Part shown: positions 23,407 to 35,631 of the stretch, piece by piece
Layout of the letters: each line of letters begins with the position of its first letter
Position numbering within the stretch: position 1 is the first letter of the stretch
NCBI GenBank assembly: GCA_004123355.1
Contig: SCHM01000003.1
Span: 806,001-870,000, forward strand
Source of the DNA: Amphirosellinia nigrospora
Lineage: Eukaryota; Ascomycota; Sordariomycetes; Xylariales; Xylariaceae
Reading direction: 5' to 3'
DNA length: 64,000 nt
Position numbers and translations under genes: made by a program
Notes under the pieces: model-generated
Told to the model about the DNA's origin: nothing
What the model saw: the letters and a program-made list of their open reading frames with translations, nothing else
The model's database searches: none

Positions 23407-26400
23407 TTAACAAACCGTTGTGCTTTGCTCCTGTAACAGTTCAATAATCCTATCAAATGACCTGTCGCTTTGCCCAGAATTGACTGCTACCTGAAGAGGT
23501 GTCAGTCCTGCGTTGTTTTTCACCTTCACATCGGCACCAGCAGATATTAACTGATGGGCAGAGCTTCCTTTCCGACTCTTATCGAGTCCAAATAACCCTT
23601 TGTACCCCTAATGCACAGACAATGTAGTGGCGTATTTCCTTCAAAGTCCTTCTCTTGAATTGACGCGCCGGTTTGAATCAGCAGCAAGAGTATGTTGACG
23701 TTGTTATCTTCCTCGTGATCATACGGATCACCGCCCACTCCAAACTCGCTGTCACTTCCAGATTCCATCACTCCTTCGAATTGTGATAAGTCAAGATTGC
23801 CACTAAAATATCGTCCAAACCATTGTCTTCGGCTCCGGGCGCCTTTTCATTTCGACTTGCCTGTACCGATCCTACATGTTCTTTGTTAGAGTAGACGTCA
23901 TGCTCTCGGGTATCGGGTGAGCCAGTAGTTGTACAGTTAGTCTCTTGTGGCTGTTCGTGGAACACGTCTTCATCCTCCGCACCGTGATCAGATAATATGC
24001 CAGCCCCTTCAAGCTCAACATCATCGTTGTCATCGCTATCGAAGAGCCAATCATCGGGGGCTCCCTCGTTCAAGTTTGGTTTGAGTAGAACATCCTCTAA
24101 CAGCCATTGTTCATTCTGCCCGACCAGGTTGGGCTGGTCATCGGGTTCCCCGTAAAGATCTTCTTTCGCGCCGTACTCTGCGGGCAGACAAGTGTAGTGA
24201 AGACAACTCCGTCGCCTTTGGCACGTTAAAGCGATGTCTGCGCCAGCATTTAGCAGCATCTCTACACTGTTCAGATCCCCATTGCTCACACGGACCATCA
24301 ATGGGGTCTTCCCGTCACGGTCTCTCGCATTGAGGTCCGCTCCATTCTCGATCAAACACCTCGCTATCTTGCTTCCATTGTGTAAAACGGTCCTCCCGAA
24401 GAGATCTCCAGCATTCACGTCTCCTCCCAAGCGAATTAACGTAAGAGCACAGATGTCTGACAGAGCATAGTGGATGGGAGTCTTGCCAAAAATGTTTCTC
24501 CCGTTGACGGGGCATCCTGCCTTAACCAGTGCTTCAATAATATCTGGGTCTGTATGGCACTTGTGCAATGCAGTCTCTTGTTCCGGTCCCTCGACAGCAT
24601 TAGCATCGGCCCCTCCTGTAAGCAGAGTTTTGACAATTTCAAGGTTGCGTGCTTGATATAGGGGAGAGCGTTGTCTTGGCTCTGGCCCACTTTGACGATT
24701 TGGGTCGGCCCCGTGCTCGCAAGCAATGCGAGCAAAATCCTTGATACTGGTTGCCTGGAGAATAGAGATACTCTCATAGTTGGCTCTCTTGACATCGGCT
24801 CCTTTTGTGATGAGCGTCTCAAACAAGCTGATGCATTCATGGAGAATCTTCCCATCAGGATAATCCTGTGTGGCAATCCAGTAGAGAAGCGGGACGCGTT
24901 GGAATGAGACATCGTTGGGATCTGCGCCATGCTGAAGCAAATAATGGGAAATGTGCGGTTGTCCTCCGAGCACACTCGCATACAGAGGACTAACTCCAGA
25001 GACCTTGTTAAGTAATTGGTTCGACTGTTCCTGATCGACAGAAGGTGGCAAAGCTCGTTGAAGCTCGCTAAAATGACCCATCAAGGCTTGAAGAGCAAGA
25101 GTGGAATAAGATTCTAGCTCCCTTTCGAAACGCTCTTTGTACGAATGTCCTATTAGCAATCGATGATTTCCCGATGTTGCCCAATGGGTGAGCCATCCGG
25201 TGACCCTATCTCCAGGACGGCGTAGAAGACATTCATAGAGCGTTTGCAGCGAAGACGGTAGGCATTCTAGACCACGGACATGATCAGGCCAGTATATAGT
25301 TGCATAATTAGAAAGATCTCTTCTTCTATTCCGGTTATCTTGCACGAGCCCTTGATAGTTGAGCAGCAAGATACAAATTTCCGCCAGTTGGCCGTCCGTT
25401 TCACGAGGATTGAAGGGGAGTAGCCAGGTCAAGGAGCCATCGAGAGAATCGAGCCTAAGTAAGAATTCCCTGGCGGTCTGATGAATGAGGTAAGCGCGCT
25501 CGTCATATATTGAGACGAAAAGACCGCACCAATCTCGTATTCGCAACTTGAAATCAACATCACCCTCAAGATCAAGTTTGTCGATATGTTTCACTTGTGG
25601 GATGATACCCATAGCGTTATTGAATTCATGCAGGTACAACGGTCTAAAAGCACCCACTATAATGAGAAGGGCTTTTCTGACTTCTCTTCTAGCACTGGGG
25701 TGTGATCGTTTGAGGAGTTTGGAGTATGCTTCTTCGACGCTTTGAGGTAGTTTATCCACCACTTCATCGACACCATTCAGCGTTTTCTTGATTATATTGT
25801 GCTGCAAGTAATCAAAAACCAGGTGCATCCACAAGTAAGTCCGGTGCTGTATTTCAGTCATTCGCTTCCTCAAATGTGTCTCTATACTTGGTGACAGCAT
25901 CTTTTCCAAAGAAAGAGCCGTGATCCGATGCTGGATGACAGTGTATATCTCTTCGCTGATAGCTTTCCCTTCTTCCTCTCCACGAATACGAACAGAGGGG
26001 AATGTGGTCTCTAATGACCCAAAACCGCTGGTAACATTCTCGTAGGGCCTCGTGGTGATGAGGAACTTCAGCTGTGCACCATGGTTCCTTCTGTAAAGCT
26101 GTGTGATGTACCGCACCAGCTCTTGCATTTCGGATATCTTGCCCTCGTCCAAAGCGTCCAGAACGCAAATGACTTGGCCAGCATTCGGATCGGATGTTGT
26201 TTTCACTAGAATATCCCACAGGACTGAAGTATACACGCCAAGCTTGTTACCACTCGTGGCAAAATGTTCCAGAGCGTACTTGATCAGCTCTGGTCGTGAC
26301 TCGAATAGCTGATGCAGAATCGAGCAGAAAGCTTGATTGTTTGTGTTTTGGTCCATCTCCTTGAAGAAGAAGTAGCAGATCGTGGACGACCTAGACAGTT

Positions 26401-28039
26401 CCTCATCAACCAAAAACTTTGCAAGGACGGATTTGCCGCAGCCAGGATCAGCTGAGACGACTAGAACGCCAGACTGGGAAGCCTTCCATGTCTGATAATA
26501 TCGGTGCTTTGTGAACCATTGACAGGTTCCAGCGAGTCGGGTTTCGACCATGTCCTTATACCATCTATAGTCAGACACTCGCAAAAGTTGAAGGCAGCGT
26601 TGCTCATCAGGCGTGAGAGCCCTTGCGTTGGATCTTTTATCAATCATGGGAGAGCTGGAATCCCTTGAGACAGGGCCCAAAGCAGGATTATCTGCAAAGT
26701 ACTTTATGTGCGCGACGACGGCGTTAAATCCGTTGTCACGGCCCCGAAACTTGTTCAACATTGCGTGCCGAACATTCATGGCCTCCCTGCCAAATCCATC
26801 AAGGCAGGCAGAATCAGACTCAACAAGCTACGTTGCAATCTATGATCAATAAGAGAACCCTTCAACAACATAAAGTATTATAAGAGTTACGGCGTACCAC
26901 GAAATTAAATGTATCTCCGGTCATCATTTGAACGGCCTTCTCTAGTTGGCGCGATTTGGGAGAGCGGCTCTCAGTATGCGCGTGGTTTCCGTCTCATAAA
27001 AGCAGATTACTCTCTTCGATGCTTCGGAACCCCATTTCTCGGCGGCTTGATCGCAGAAATTGTGTGCGGATTTCACGTAGCCGATCCTCATCTAGAACGT
27101 CTAAAAGCTTCCGGGAGGTCTGCTTGCCTAGGCGACTGGAAAAAGCAACCCATTTATGTGCGCTGTTGGTTCCTTTACTACCCCGAAAAGGCGTACCAAG
27201 AAAGAGTATGCCACTTATGGAGTTGTAGATATCCTCATGCGACTTTAGACTGCCAGCGATGGCGAAGGCCTTCCCGGATTATTTGTCAGTACTTCTGCCC
27301 AGTTCTAGTTTTTACCCTCACAAGGACAGAACTTGATGTTAAGGCGTAGATTAAATAGTGAAGTAACCGTCATCCTGATAAACTCTGCTTCAAGATGCGA
27401 CGACTGAATACAGGAATCACCACAACGAGATGTTTCGTTCGCCAGTGTTGTGTGATGTTCTATCGTGTTCCATAATATAGAGCCATAAGTTAGGTACCTG
27501 TGAAATCACGTACCTTGGCAAGGACCAGGCCTCCGTAGCAAGAGGCGATGAATATCAATGGGTGCTTCATATAATTCTGTAATTCTTGTATTTAGGTAAA
27601 GTTATTGGGAGCACTGGTGGCATACGCATCGTCATAACGTGCAACTGGGGCGACTTACACCTCTCCGCCTAGCTTTAAGGTGATGAAGAAAGTCTTCCGC
27701 GTGTCCTTGGAAGTATTGGCTGGATGCAGATTGGAAGGTATTCGCATTCCAATCGTAGGTGAAGATCCTCGAATCCCCGACTTCGGCTGGCAGCATATCT
27801 TCATCTTTCAACCAGTGCACCAATCTGGACCCTGGAATTGTTTCATCTTCATAGGCCACCCAGGTTCTAGGTGATCGTGTATCAAGGCCGTGGATTGCAA
27901 TGATACTAAGAGCCATATTAGAGGATAGGAAAGCACATCGCTATAATTTTTGAAAAACTTACTCTCTGACTGTCTCTCGGCCGTCCAAAGGCCACATTTG
28001 TGTGAGGCCCAGCGAGAACGCCCAGCCCGAATGTGCCAT
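23407..28039 (-). CDS. SesB-like hydrolase-NACHT-ankyrin receptor (STAND/NLR-like)
   Basis: Large NLR-like protein of about 1,400 residues. Exon 1 starts at 28039 (MAHSGWAFSLG) and splices (27963-27907) into DIIAIHGLDTRSPRTW, the opening of an alpha/beta-hydrolase domain of the SesB type. Later exons give HPLIFIASCYGGLVLAK and ILFLGTPFRGSKG. An intron near 26825-26890 leads into LVESDSACLDGFG and the long frame from 26779. That frame holds the NACHT domain with Walker A SADPGCGKS and Walker B VICVLDALDE. About six ankyrin repeats follow (for example TPIHYALSDICALTLIRLGG and TPLMVRVSNGDLNSVEMLL). An acidic spacer of about 150 residues precedes two last ankyrin units (NTPLHCLC, LTPLQVAV) ending at 23407. 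Frame breaks lie near 26950-27020, 23775 and 23570. The nucleophile elbow has Cys in place of Ser. The family is tied to heterokaryon incompatibility and cell death; the target is unknown. Confidence 0.85.
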
Positions 28040-28522
28040 TCTGTGCACTACACGACGACAGAAGCTAACTGACGCAGAATTCTAACTCGAGCACCTCGGC
28101 ACCCTCGAGGGCAAGAGGATGAGTGAACAACGAAGAAGTCGGGCAAATTGTGCCCATCCGGCGGCCAATGGAACAAGGGAGGCTGTGCAAATCTTTGGAT
28201 GGCTGAGCCGCGGGTACATCATATTGCGCCAATCAAACAGAGCCACGATCAATAACGCCCAAAGAGTTCGGGACAAAACAATTACACATTATAAATTTAC
28301 CTGCGTATAAATGGGCATTTAAGCCCATGAGAGATATCTCCCTCTCTCTAAGTCCAGTTATTATATTATACCTGTTGGTGAAGAGGCAAAAGGCATGAGT
28401 ACACGTTCTCACTTTCTTCAGTATGAACTCCTTCAAAATCTTTCAATCGAATTAAGTGGCAACCGGTCAAATACTCCTATACTACGTAACAGCAATACCA
28501 GACAAACGCTTCCTGGGCAGCC
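28040..28522. promoter_or_regulatory. Shared divergent promoter region
   Basis: About 480 bases separate the start of the NLR-like gene (minus) from that of the DUF6601 membrane protein (plus). The region probably holds both promoters. No specific operator was recognised; a CTCTCTCTAAG tract lies near 28342. Confidence 0.45.
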
Positions 28523-29516
28523 ATGGATCCGTTTGACGACACCGGAGCTGCTGCCCTACCTCCGCAGGTCGTTTCTGACCGAAAGCTTGAATAGGAGTGT
28601 GTCATATCTTTGGCTAGTAAGTGAGAATGCTCATTACAAATACACGCTTTCGCAAAAATCACTTATTCAATGTTGCTTTGTTTACTTCTCCCTTTCGATA
28701 TCCCAAAGTCCGCTGATGGCTTGCGGATCAGGCTGGAACCCCACAGAAAAACATGTCTCGCCGTTGCATCACCAAGGTGTCAGGGGCCGTAGACTTGTCG
28801 TGACGGAAGAGCCTGGTCTCCATATCCTACGATACCATGATAGGATATTCGTCAAACCAATTCCACCATATATGTTATGCCGCGCATTCTGGGTGTATAT
28901 CAGCGAAATTGATGTGCAGTTGTTCCAAGCTGCTGCTGGATTTATGCGAACATACTGCTATCTTGTCCGGCACGAGGTCGATTTCCGGTTGGCGATTTTG
29001 CCCGACTTTAGTTTGATCCCGGTCTCAAACGATCCAAATGCTCCTATTACGTTCGAATCGTTCGTCCGATTCATATCTCAGTTTGAAAATCTCTCAAATA
29101 GTCAAGTTGCCCCTAGATATTCATACGGGACGTTACAGCTTGCTAGGATCAACCTTTTAGCGCCAGTCCTTATGGGCAAATGGACTTATTTTCATATCCA
29201 ATCGCAGTGGACGGATTATATCGGTAGTTTCTTTCCCCCATTGCTGACTGCCTTTGCTATTGTTTCAGTCATCCTTAATGCGATGCAAGTCGAACTCGCC
29301 GTGGAAGGTTCTCGAGCATCCTCGACGTGGCCGATGTTTGTAAATCTTTCCCACAACGTGGTCATTTTTGTCATTTTGTCAGTTGTCATTATTGTTGCAA
29401 CGATAGCCTCATTTGTAATTATGATATTATTAAAGGAGTTAGTGTTTGCGCTTTCGTTCATTCGGGCAAAGAAGGGCGGCAGGTCTAAAGAATTACAAGC
29501 GGTCATTGCGGCTTAG
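28523..29516 (+). CDS. DUF6601 multi-pass membrane protein
   Basis: Fungal membrane protein of unknown function. The conserved N-terminal block LTTPELLPYLRRSFLTE leads to SYLWL, then an intron (about 28618-28730, GTAAGT donor, CAG acceptor). HVSPLHHQ, RGRRLVVTEEPGLHI and RIFVKPIPPYMLCRAFW follow. Two strongly hydrophobic segments near the C-terminus (FPPLLTAFAIVSVILNAM and VVIFVILSVVIIVATIASF) are transmembrane helices, followed by a short basic tail. The start is probably the ATG at 28523 (MDPF), but this needs one extra base before LTTPELL. Another deficit is in the C-run 28739-28742. It is transcribed divergently from the NLR-like gene; a functional link is possible but unproven, since this family occurs widely without such neighbours. 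Confidence 0.78.
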
Positions 29517-31450
29517 ATGATAGATTAACGGGTTACATAGACATAACAACCATCCGCCCCTATTTCTATGCTGCCATAACTCGTCCGGGCCTATAGCTTC
29601 ACAATGTCGACTACGTACCACTCCGAGATCTCTGTTCCTCTCAGCATTCGGCACGCTCATGAATGCCTTGGTTGCTCGACCATCTGTTGCGACCAAGATG
29701 CCCCGGTCGTCCAAGTTCCTTGCGCGGCATCTTCACGGATCTAGCAAATCCTCATTGCCGAGGCTGCCAGGTAAATACTGGCCTTCCACGTTGCGAACTA
29801 ACCAATCGCGCACAGGATGCAGATACCCTCCGATGTTACCGGGGTCAGCCTTGCCACTCGCACAGAGGTCTAGGCCGTGGACAAAATTTTGGAGCATTAC
29901 AATATTCGTGTTGTGTACGCAGTGATGCTCATCCCGAACCCCGATGCCCCCGAGTCAGTCGACGCGTAGTAAACCTAGATCAACTTTCGTCGCCGCCTTG
30001 CGATCTCGCCAAGCCAACAGAGCAGACGTCCCTGGTCGTCTGTCCGCTGCCGCACAGATCCAGCACCAAGGTCTGCATAGCCTTCTATAACATAACCCTT
30101 CATGATGCACTCGGGGCCTAGAGCTAACGAACTTATGCGCCCTATTATTTTTTTCGTTAAACGGTCGCCATATACCTGGTTCGCCGAGTCGACTACTGTG
30201 TCTTGTTGCGAGTGGGTCACACATATGTCAGATTCAGAGATGTGTGTGTATTGATCTATCTGTGTCTCGGTACAATGCTCGTTTGAGGCATTTCTAGTAC
30301 AAGGTACCTAAGTAGAGGCACTACTCACTGGTCAAACCCTAGCGCACTGCTACATGTATTAAGTAATCAACAGGGCGATCTACTTGGTGATGTATCAAGA
30401 GATTTCTAGTTAGTGCGTAATCCAACAAGAATGCTAGGGCCTAGTTGTGACGATAAGTACCTAGGTAGTCTATATTTGTTGGCAAGTCTGCTTCGGGTCA
30501 GCGCTACTGTTCATGATAAGAGATGCAGCTGAAAGTTTTCACGTACGACGATAGCCTTTAGAGAACTCGGCATCCCGTCCGCTCTGCCCTAGATAAACTA
30601 AAGTGCGCCAGATTAGTAGTTGCGTCGGTGACGGCCAGCGAATCCCTGGTGTTGTACGTTTTACTTTTTCTTTCCTTTTTTTCTTTCTCATTCAATTTCA
30701 TGTATTTCACTGACCCCCTTATAATAGGGACTACTACGGGCTATCAGCAGCGACCATGCTGTTCGTATTCGGATGTTTAAAAAAAATTACCTACTAGACT
30801 CAAATGCGTCAGGCGAGAGTTGATATCTCCCTAGATCCTGGAATTGAAATGAGCAACATGTAACGACAATTATTAATATCAATAACTACATATCAGCATC
30901 GACTTAAGACGTCATTTGCCGAAATCAATTTAGTAGTCGTCGTCGTGTTAACTGAGATGGATAGCATGGCGCCTCACACTCAAGAATACATGTCTTTCAA
31001 ACCCTCACATATAAAGCCAAGATAGGACTGTGTCCAAACTATTGCATAGACACTTAATATAATTAGAGGTTACTTAATTATATGAAAAAGCAACGCGGTG
31101 AAGTATTTCTGATGCCGAAGAGACTCGCCAAGTGTGTGTGTAGCTAAGTAAGTCGCTGATATCCCCCTTAGTCCTCCACGAATTACATCCCCAATACTCT
31201 GCAGTTTACACTGTTAAATATTAAAGTCATTTCAACCTTGGTAGTTTCCCCATGTCTTATCCTGGCACTCTTCTTCGATGTGAACTAAACAGCATCGATC
31301 GAGTCCGCATCACCATTTCATCTAATTCTTGAACGATATCGTGGTCAATACCAACATGCCGAGCATCCTGATTATCGATTTTAATGAAGTCGGCGAATTC
31401 CTCACCGCGTTCATGACAAATGGCTCTGCTGATGTCTTTGATGTCGAGAA
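29517..31450. other. Gene-poor region, possible decayed gene on minus strand
   Basis: Several medium frames on the minus strand between 29500 and 30220 (for example one with GYLHPVRDWLVRNVEGQYL) could be pieces of one decayed or error-ridden gene, but no family was recognised. From 30230 to 31450 nothing convincing is seen; a TAGGTACCT-type motif lies near 30456-30470. Confidence 0.4.
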
Positions 31451-31978
31451 TTACTGTTCGTCGAGCTTGAAAGACCTCGGATTTGGCTTTGGTAATCTAA
31501 CGTAGTTGCGGGCGCTCGCGAGCTTCAAAAGGTCGCCATAAGAGCCAGAAAACACCCCTTCGGAGTCAGTAGGCGGATGCACTGTGGAAGTTGGACTTTC
31601 ACGGGCTTCTTCCCTAGAGCAGTTGCGGCTGCTGCAGTCTGAGTCTTTGCCGTTGTCGATTCGATATGACGAAGGGGGCGTGTTATCGCAGGTCTTTGTA
31701 TTATTGTTGGCGAGAGCCCGCTCGCCGCTCCGGCGTACGTGAAGATAGAATTCTTCTTCGTCTGGCTCAGCTGACGATGGCTGGACTCCTATCTTGATTT
31801 TTTCAAGCCCGACGGCGATGAATTCATATCCTTCCTCCTCATCTTTTCTCTCTGGTGTCCCCGGTGAAGGCACAGCCTGCGTTTCCTGCGTCATGGGCTT
31901 CCGTCTCGATTTGCGCTTTCGAGATCTTTCTCTAGCTTTTCGTCTCGAGATGAATGCGTCTAGCCATCTCCAATGCAT
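31451..31978 (-). CDS. Basic, low-complexity hypothetical protein
   Basis: The 175-residue frame begins MHWRWLDAFISRRKARERSRKRKSRR (given in two parts: MHWRWLDAFISRR, KARERSRKRKSRR), a strongly basic stretch that could act as a nuclear localisation signal. The middle is acidic and serine-rich, and the end is LPKPNPRSFKLDEQ. No domain is recognised. The frame is uninterrupted and composition-biased in a way that suggests a real, probably disordered protein, but a chance frame cannot be excluded. Confidence 0.45.
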   Translation of the reverse strand: MHWRWLDAFISRRKARERSRKRKSRRKPMTQETQAVPSPGTPERKDEEEGYEFIAVGLEKIKIGVQPSSAEPDEEEFYLHVRRSGERALANNNTKTCDNTPPSSYRIDNGKDSDCSSRNCSREEARESPTSTVHPPTDSEGVFSGSYGDLLKLASARNYVRLPKPNPRSFKLDEQ

Positions 31979-33010
31979 TTCTAGCTGGCTATTAATCAGT
32001 TGCTATTCGGCTTTCAAATAGTGCCATTTGGCTTTGATCATATGCCATTTGGCTTTGATGTAGCATTTCGTGAAGCAGTAACGTATCATTGTCAGGGAAA
32101 TGGGGCACGTCCATCCTGATTATTAATGCCTCGATATGTTCTTAAAGGTAAGTCAGTGGTAATAATTGATGTTGTATAGTGAGGAAGGCGGCGCTAAGTT
32201 CAGGTGATGAGGCGTAAGAGAGGAGAACAATGCTGAAGAAGAGTGCGATATCCTTCAGATATTTATAATGTAACTAGAAACAAACATTAAATTTTGGGCT
32301 ACGCGTCGTCGGACGGCGAAAGCAAATAGAGTTATATATTTTGGACTAGATGCAATTTAGGTATTTTAGAGCTCAGCCTCAAAGTCAAACTATGGTCACA
32401 TCAGGGACATCCCCTGGACTACGGTACCATTCTGATAGTAGCAAGAAGCTGATATACTTAGATCTCATTTTCAGCAAGCTCAACTTAATCAATTTGGATG
32501 AGACCTGTTCAATATTGAAGCACATCCTTTTCGTAGTAGCCGATAGCTAAGAGTATTGTTCTAGCGATTCAGAATTCCAGGGAGAAATATGTAGACAGAG
32601 CCTTTAACTGAGACTTTGAGCACGAGAAAGTGACATGGCATAGTAGATCTAGAAATCTTCTTTACTTTGTAGTATCTATCAATAATGTTCGGCAAATAGT
32701 TAATGATATGCAAATTCGGGGTTGGGCTGTTGAATTCGTCCCAATGTTTTCCATGCCATGTGGAGGTTCGGCCTGTACTACACACCTGACGAAGGTGAAG
32801 CAAGGAGCAGGCTATCAACATCGCCGAAACCATCCCAGGTCAAAAAACCTTGTTGAATCCAAGTCCGTATGTCATACACTCATTCTATTATCGTGCCCAT
32901 GTATCGCTGCAAAGACAATGTAGCAAGTGACAATACAATTTTTAAATGCAATCATTACCTTATAGCGCCATCAAATCCGGATCGTTACTATGTACTGATC
33001 TGACACCAAC
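31979..33010. other. Intergenic, imperfect short repeat, no gene seen
   Basis: An imperfect repeat with CATTTGGCTTTGAT occurs twice near 32025-32060. The other short frames have no recognisable content. Confidence 0.45.
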
Positions 33011-34229
33011 TCACCCTATTTTACAGGCAAGGGATGCTAAACTTTCTTTTATCGTTTGATCATGCGGCAGGTAGATTCGTGCCACCTTTAATAGCCGTCT
33101 CGCCTCGCTCGATCTCCAAGCTCCTGATAAGCTCGTGCCGTGCGATAATAAATCTTGCCAACCTGAGGGGCACTGGGGAATCCCGGAAGCGCCTCGTGCT
33201 CGGGCGCAACAGGGGCGTCATTGGCACCGGTGGCCTGGCGCATCAATTGAATAGTCCGCATGCCCCAGAATTGCAGTTCGTGCCAGTCGCCTAGCTTGAG
33301 GAAAGCTAAGCATGTATTAGCGACGAGCTGTAGCCGGAGGTTCATGCGCTCGAGCTGGCCGTTCTTTCCCGCAAACGGCCCATCTACCATGTCTCGCGCG
33401 AAGAAGGCCTCGGCATGCACGTGCCGCTGCCGGCCCTTGACGACGATGTGTATGGCCTCCCATGCGCGTGTGTACACGGCGAGCGCGGCGCGGACCTCGC
33501 CCTTCTGCAGTAACTCGTTTCCCTCGTTCTTCAACCGCATACATTCGGCGAGACATTGCTCTGGTGGCGCAGGCTCGACGGCTTGCAGAGCATGCAACTC
33601 GGCCGCGATCTTCGGCTGAGGTTGCGGATCGCCCGTCGCGGAGAAGTGCTTCAGGCCCTTGATGTCGCCGAAGGGGAGGAGCAGTTTCCGCTGGATCTCA
33701 CGGCGCACATGTTTCTCGTCCCATTCGGGCGTATATGGATCGCGCAGGAATAGCTTGAGCGACAGCCATTTGTTCAGACCCGGGTGCGAGAGGTTCCAGT
33801 AGAACCAGGACTTGGTGAACCCGGAAGGTCGTCGGCGAGCATGACGAAGTGATGTGTACCCGTCTCGTTCTCGCCGGCGTCTGGGGTCTCGATCGTGATT
33901 TGCATGGTGTGTCCCCGGAAGCGGGTTGCGCGCGCACCCTGCATTAGAATGGGCACATGACCAACGACGTTGACATGTTGCTCGGCCTCGGACCACGGCG
34001 TCTCGACGCGCAGGAAGATGTTCAGCGTGCGGAAGATGTCGCGGGCCTCATAGTAGATCTGTTGATTAATGCGGAATAGTACGAGGGCATCTCGGTAGTC
34101 GTAATCGCTGTACTCGTCGGGCTGGAACGTGCGATTATTGCTGGGATGTAGGATAATCGTATAGATCTGATCTCGAATCTCGGGTGGCAGGCTAAGAAGC
34201 CCTGTCAGTTGTTGTTGTTGGCTGCCCAT
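33011..34229 (-). CDS. F-box-like/TPR protein
   Basis: The start MGSQQQQLTGLLSLPPEIRDQIY (LSLPPEIRDQIYTIIL is the F-box-like/2EXR signature) is followed by a fungal-specific region with FRINQQIYYEARDIF. The C-terminal half contains tetratricopeptide helices: LKNEGNELLQKGEVRAALAVY, here as LKNEGNELLQKG and EVRAALAVYTRAW, then NTCLAFLKLGDWHELQFWG and GKIYYRTARAYQELGD. A last helix LLKVARIYLPHDQTIKES ends at 33011, in a different frame. The frame break at 33820-33822 (CCC on the plus strand) is repaired in concept by one more base, joining LADDLPG to FTKSWFYW. A second break lies near 33090-33100. Its likely role is as a substrate adaptor or scaffold; no partner can be named. Confidence 0.72.
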
Positions 34230-35631
34230 TACGCCCTAAAAGCTCTGTCGAGTTAGATATGTAGCAATTGCAGAGGGGAGATTCTCTGGCGCGGTGACTG
34301 TACAATAGGTACGGAGGTGCCGGGGCGATTACAGATCCCGGGATTCGATTTAGTTCCATGGTTCTACCTAAGTACCTAACCTACCTAGCCTCCGCCTATA
34401 TTATGCATATATGAGAGCATTTGATAGAAAAAGAAGCATGCAACAATTGAAATAAGACCCCTTAGAGGTACTTAGGTACCTAACCTACCTGGGTAATTGG
34501 AGTGTCCTGACCTATAGGTAGGTGCCTGTCTGCGCTTGCACTGGAGCAATATTGTCTTCCAATACGCATCTGTCACAAGGGCTCAGATAGTGGGCTTGGA
34601 ATTGGTTCAAATTAAATAATAAACAACTATAGTGCTAAAGGTGCGATGGAGATCTAAAGTTCTTATTCTCTGGAAGGGAGGATTTGTGCCCTTTTATGCT
34701 CGAATTCTTCCGTTTATCCCTCGCGGACTTCCGCAAACCTGTAAAGCCGGAGACTAAATGTTTTAGTGTTCTATTTCCGCTTTAGTGTCTGCTTAAAACT
34801 CACGATAACTTCGTACAATGGCCTCAGCCTCGTAGGGTAGTATTTAGCAAACTCCGTACAGGATCCGTGTGGCACGGTATAATGCTTCATGCAAGATCTG
34901 TGTAACAACATCAGATTTGGGAGTACCCGATCCATGGGTGTGGTAACCGATTAGTCCTAAACTTATCCGTGCTATTACCGGCATCTCTTCAACCATGATA
35001 TATTTAGATTCGACGCAACTCTCATTTGCTAGCTCTCTGCACATCGCTAAGTATTTTTGAGGTTTCTCCATGACTAGCCCATTTGGGACAAATAATCTCA
35101 ACCATGGGATGAAGGTGAGACTTTTGGAACTGAATAAAATACATATGTATGCATAATGCAATTGGCGCATCGAGAAGTGGTAACCTAGATTCTGGCAGTG
35201 GGCCGTTAAATCTGGATGGATAAATTTAATTGCTTGGGGGCTTGGCTGGCCTATTGTGCGAAACCTGACTGCCCGCTAATATAAGGATAGTTTGAAGAAT
35301 GCTTATACACTTTTGCGATTGGTAGTTGGAGTTAAAAGTTTCTTGATATTAATTAAACTTTTATGATCCAGGTAAGTACGTTTTTAAAACGTAATAACTA
35401 GGTACCTAGGTAGTATGATAGCTGTGCAATGTACCTCGTAGAAAAGCTACACCTATTCTACATAGCTACCATTTTATCGGGTGTAAGCATATATAAGTAT
35501 TTTTGAACCTTTGCAAGCTAAGTTCAGTCAAGATGAGACGAGTTCTCTCTGCTCGATGCTTCGCCACAATACACCGTTGCTGGAGGTGTTGAACTTGTAC
35601 GTTAGGCAGGCTTGAAAGTTCGGACCCACAT
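34230..35631. other. Intergenic region rich in the ACCTAGGT motif
   Basis: No supported gene is seen. The dispersed palindromic motif occurs at about 34363-34390, 34466-34492, 34511-34526 and 35398-35414, the densest group in the window. Confidence 0.55.
34363..34526. repeat. Cluster of dispersed ACCTACCTAGGTAGGT-type motif
   Basis: Three to four close matches in 160 bases, in both orientations, such as CTACCTAAGTACCTAACCTACCT and TACTTAGGTACCTAACCTACC. The group lies upstream of the F-box-like/TPR gene. Confidence 0.6.
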
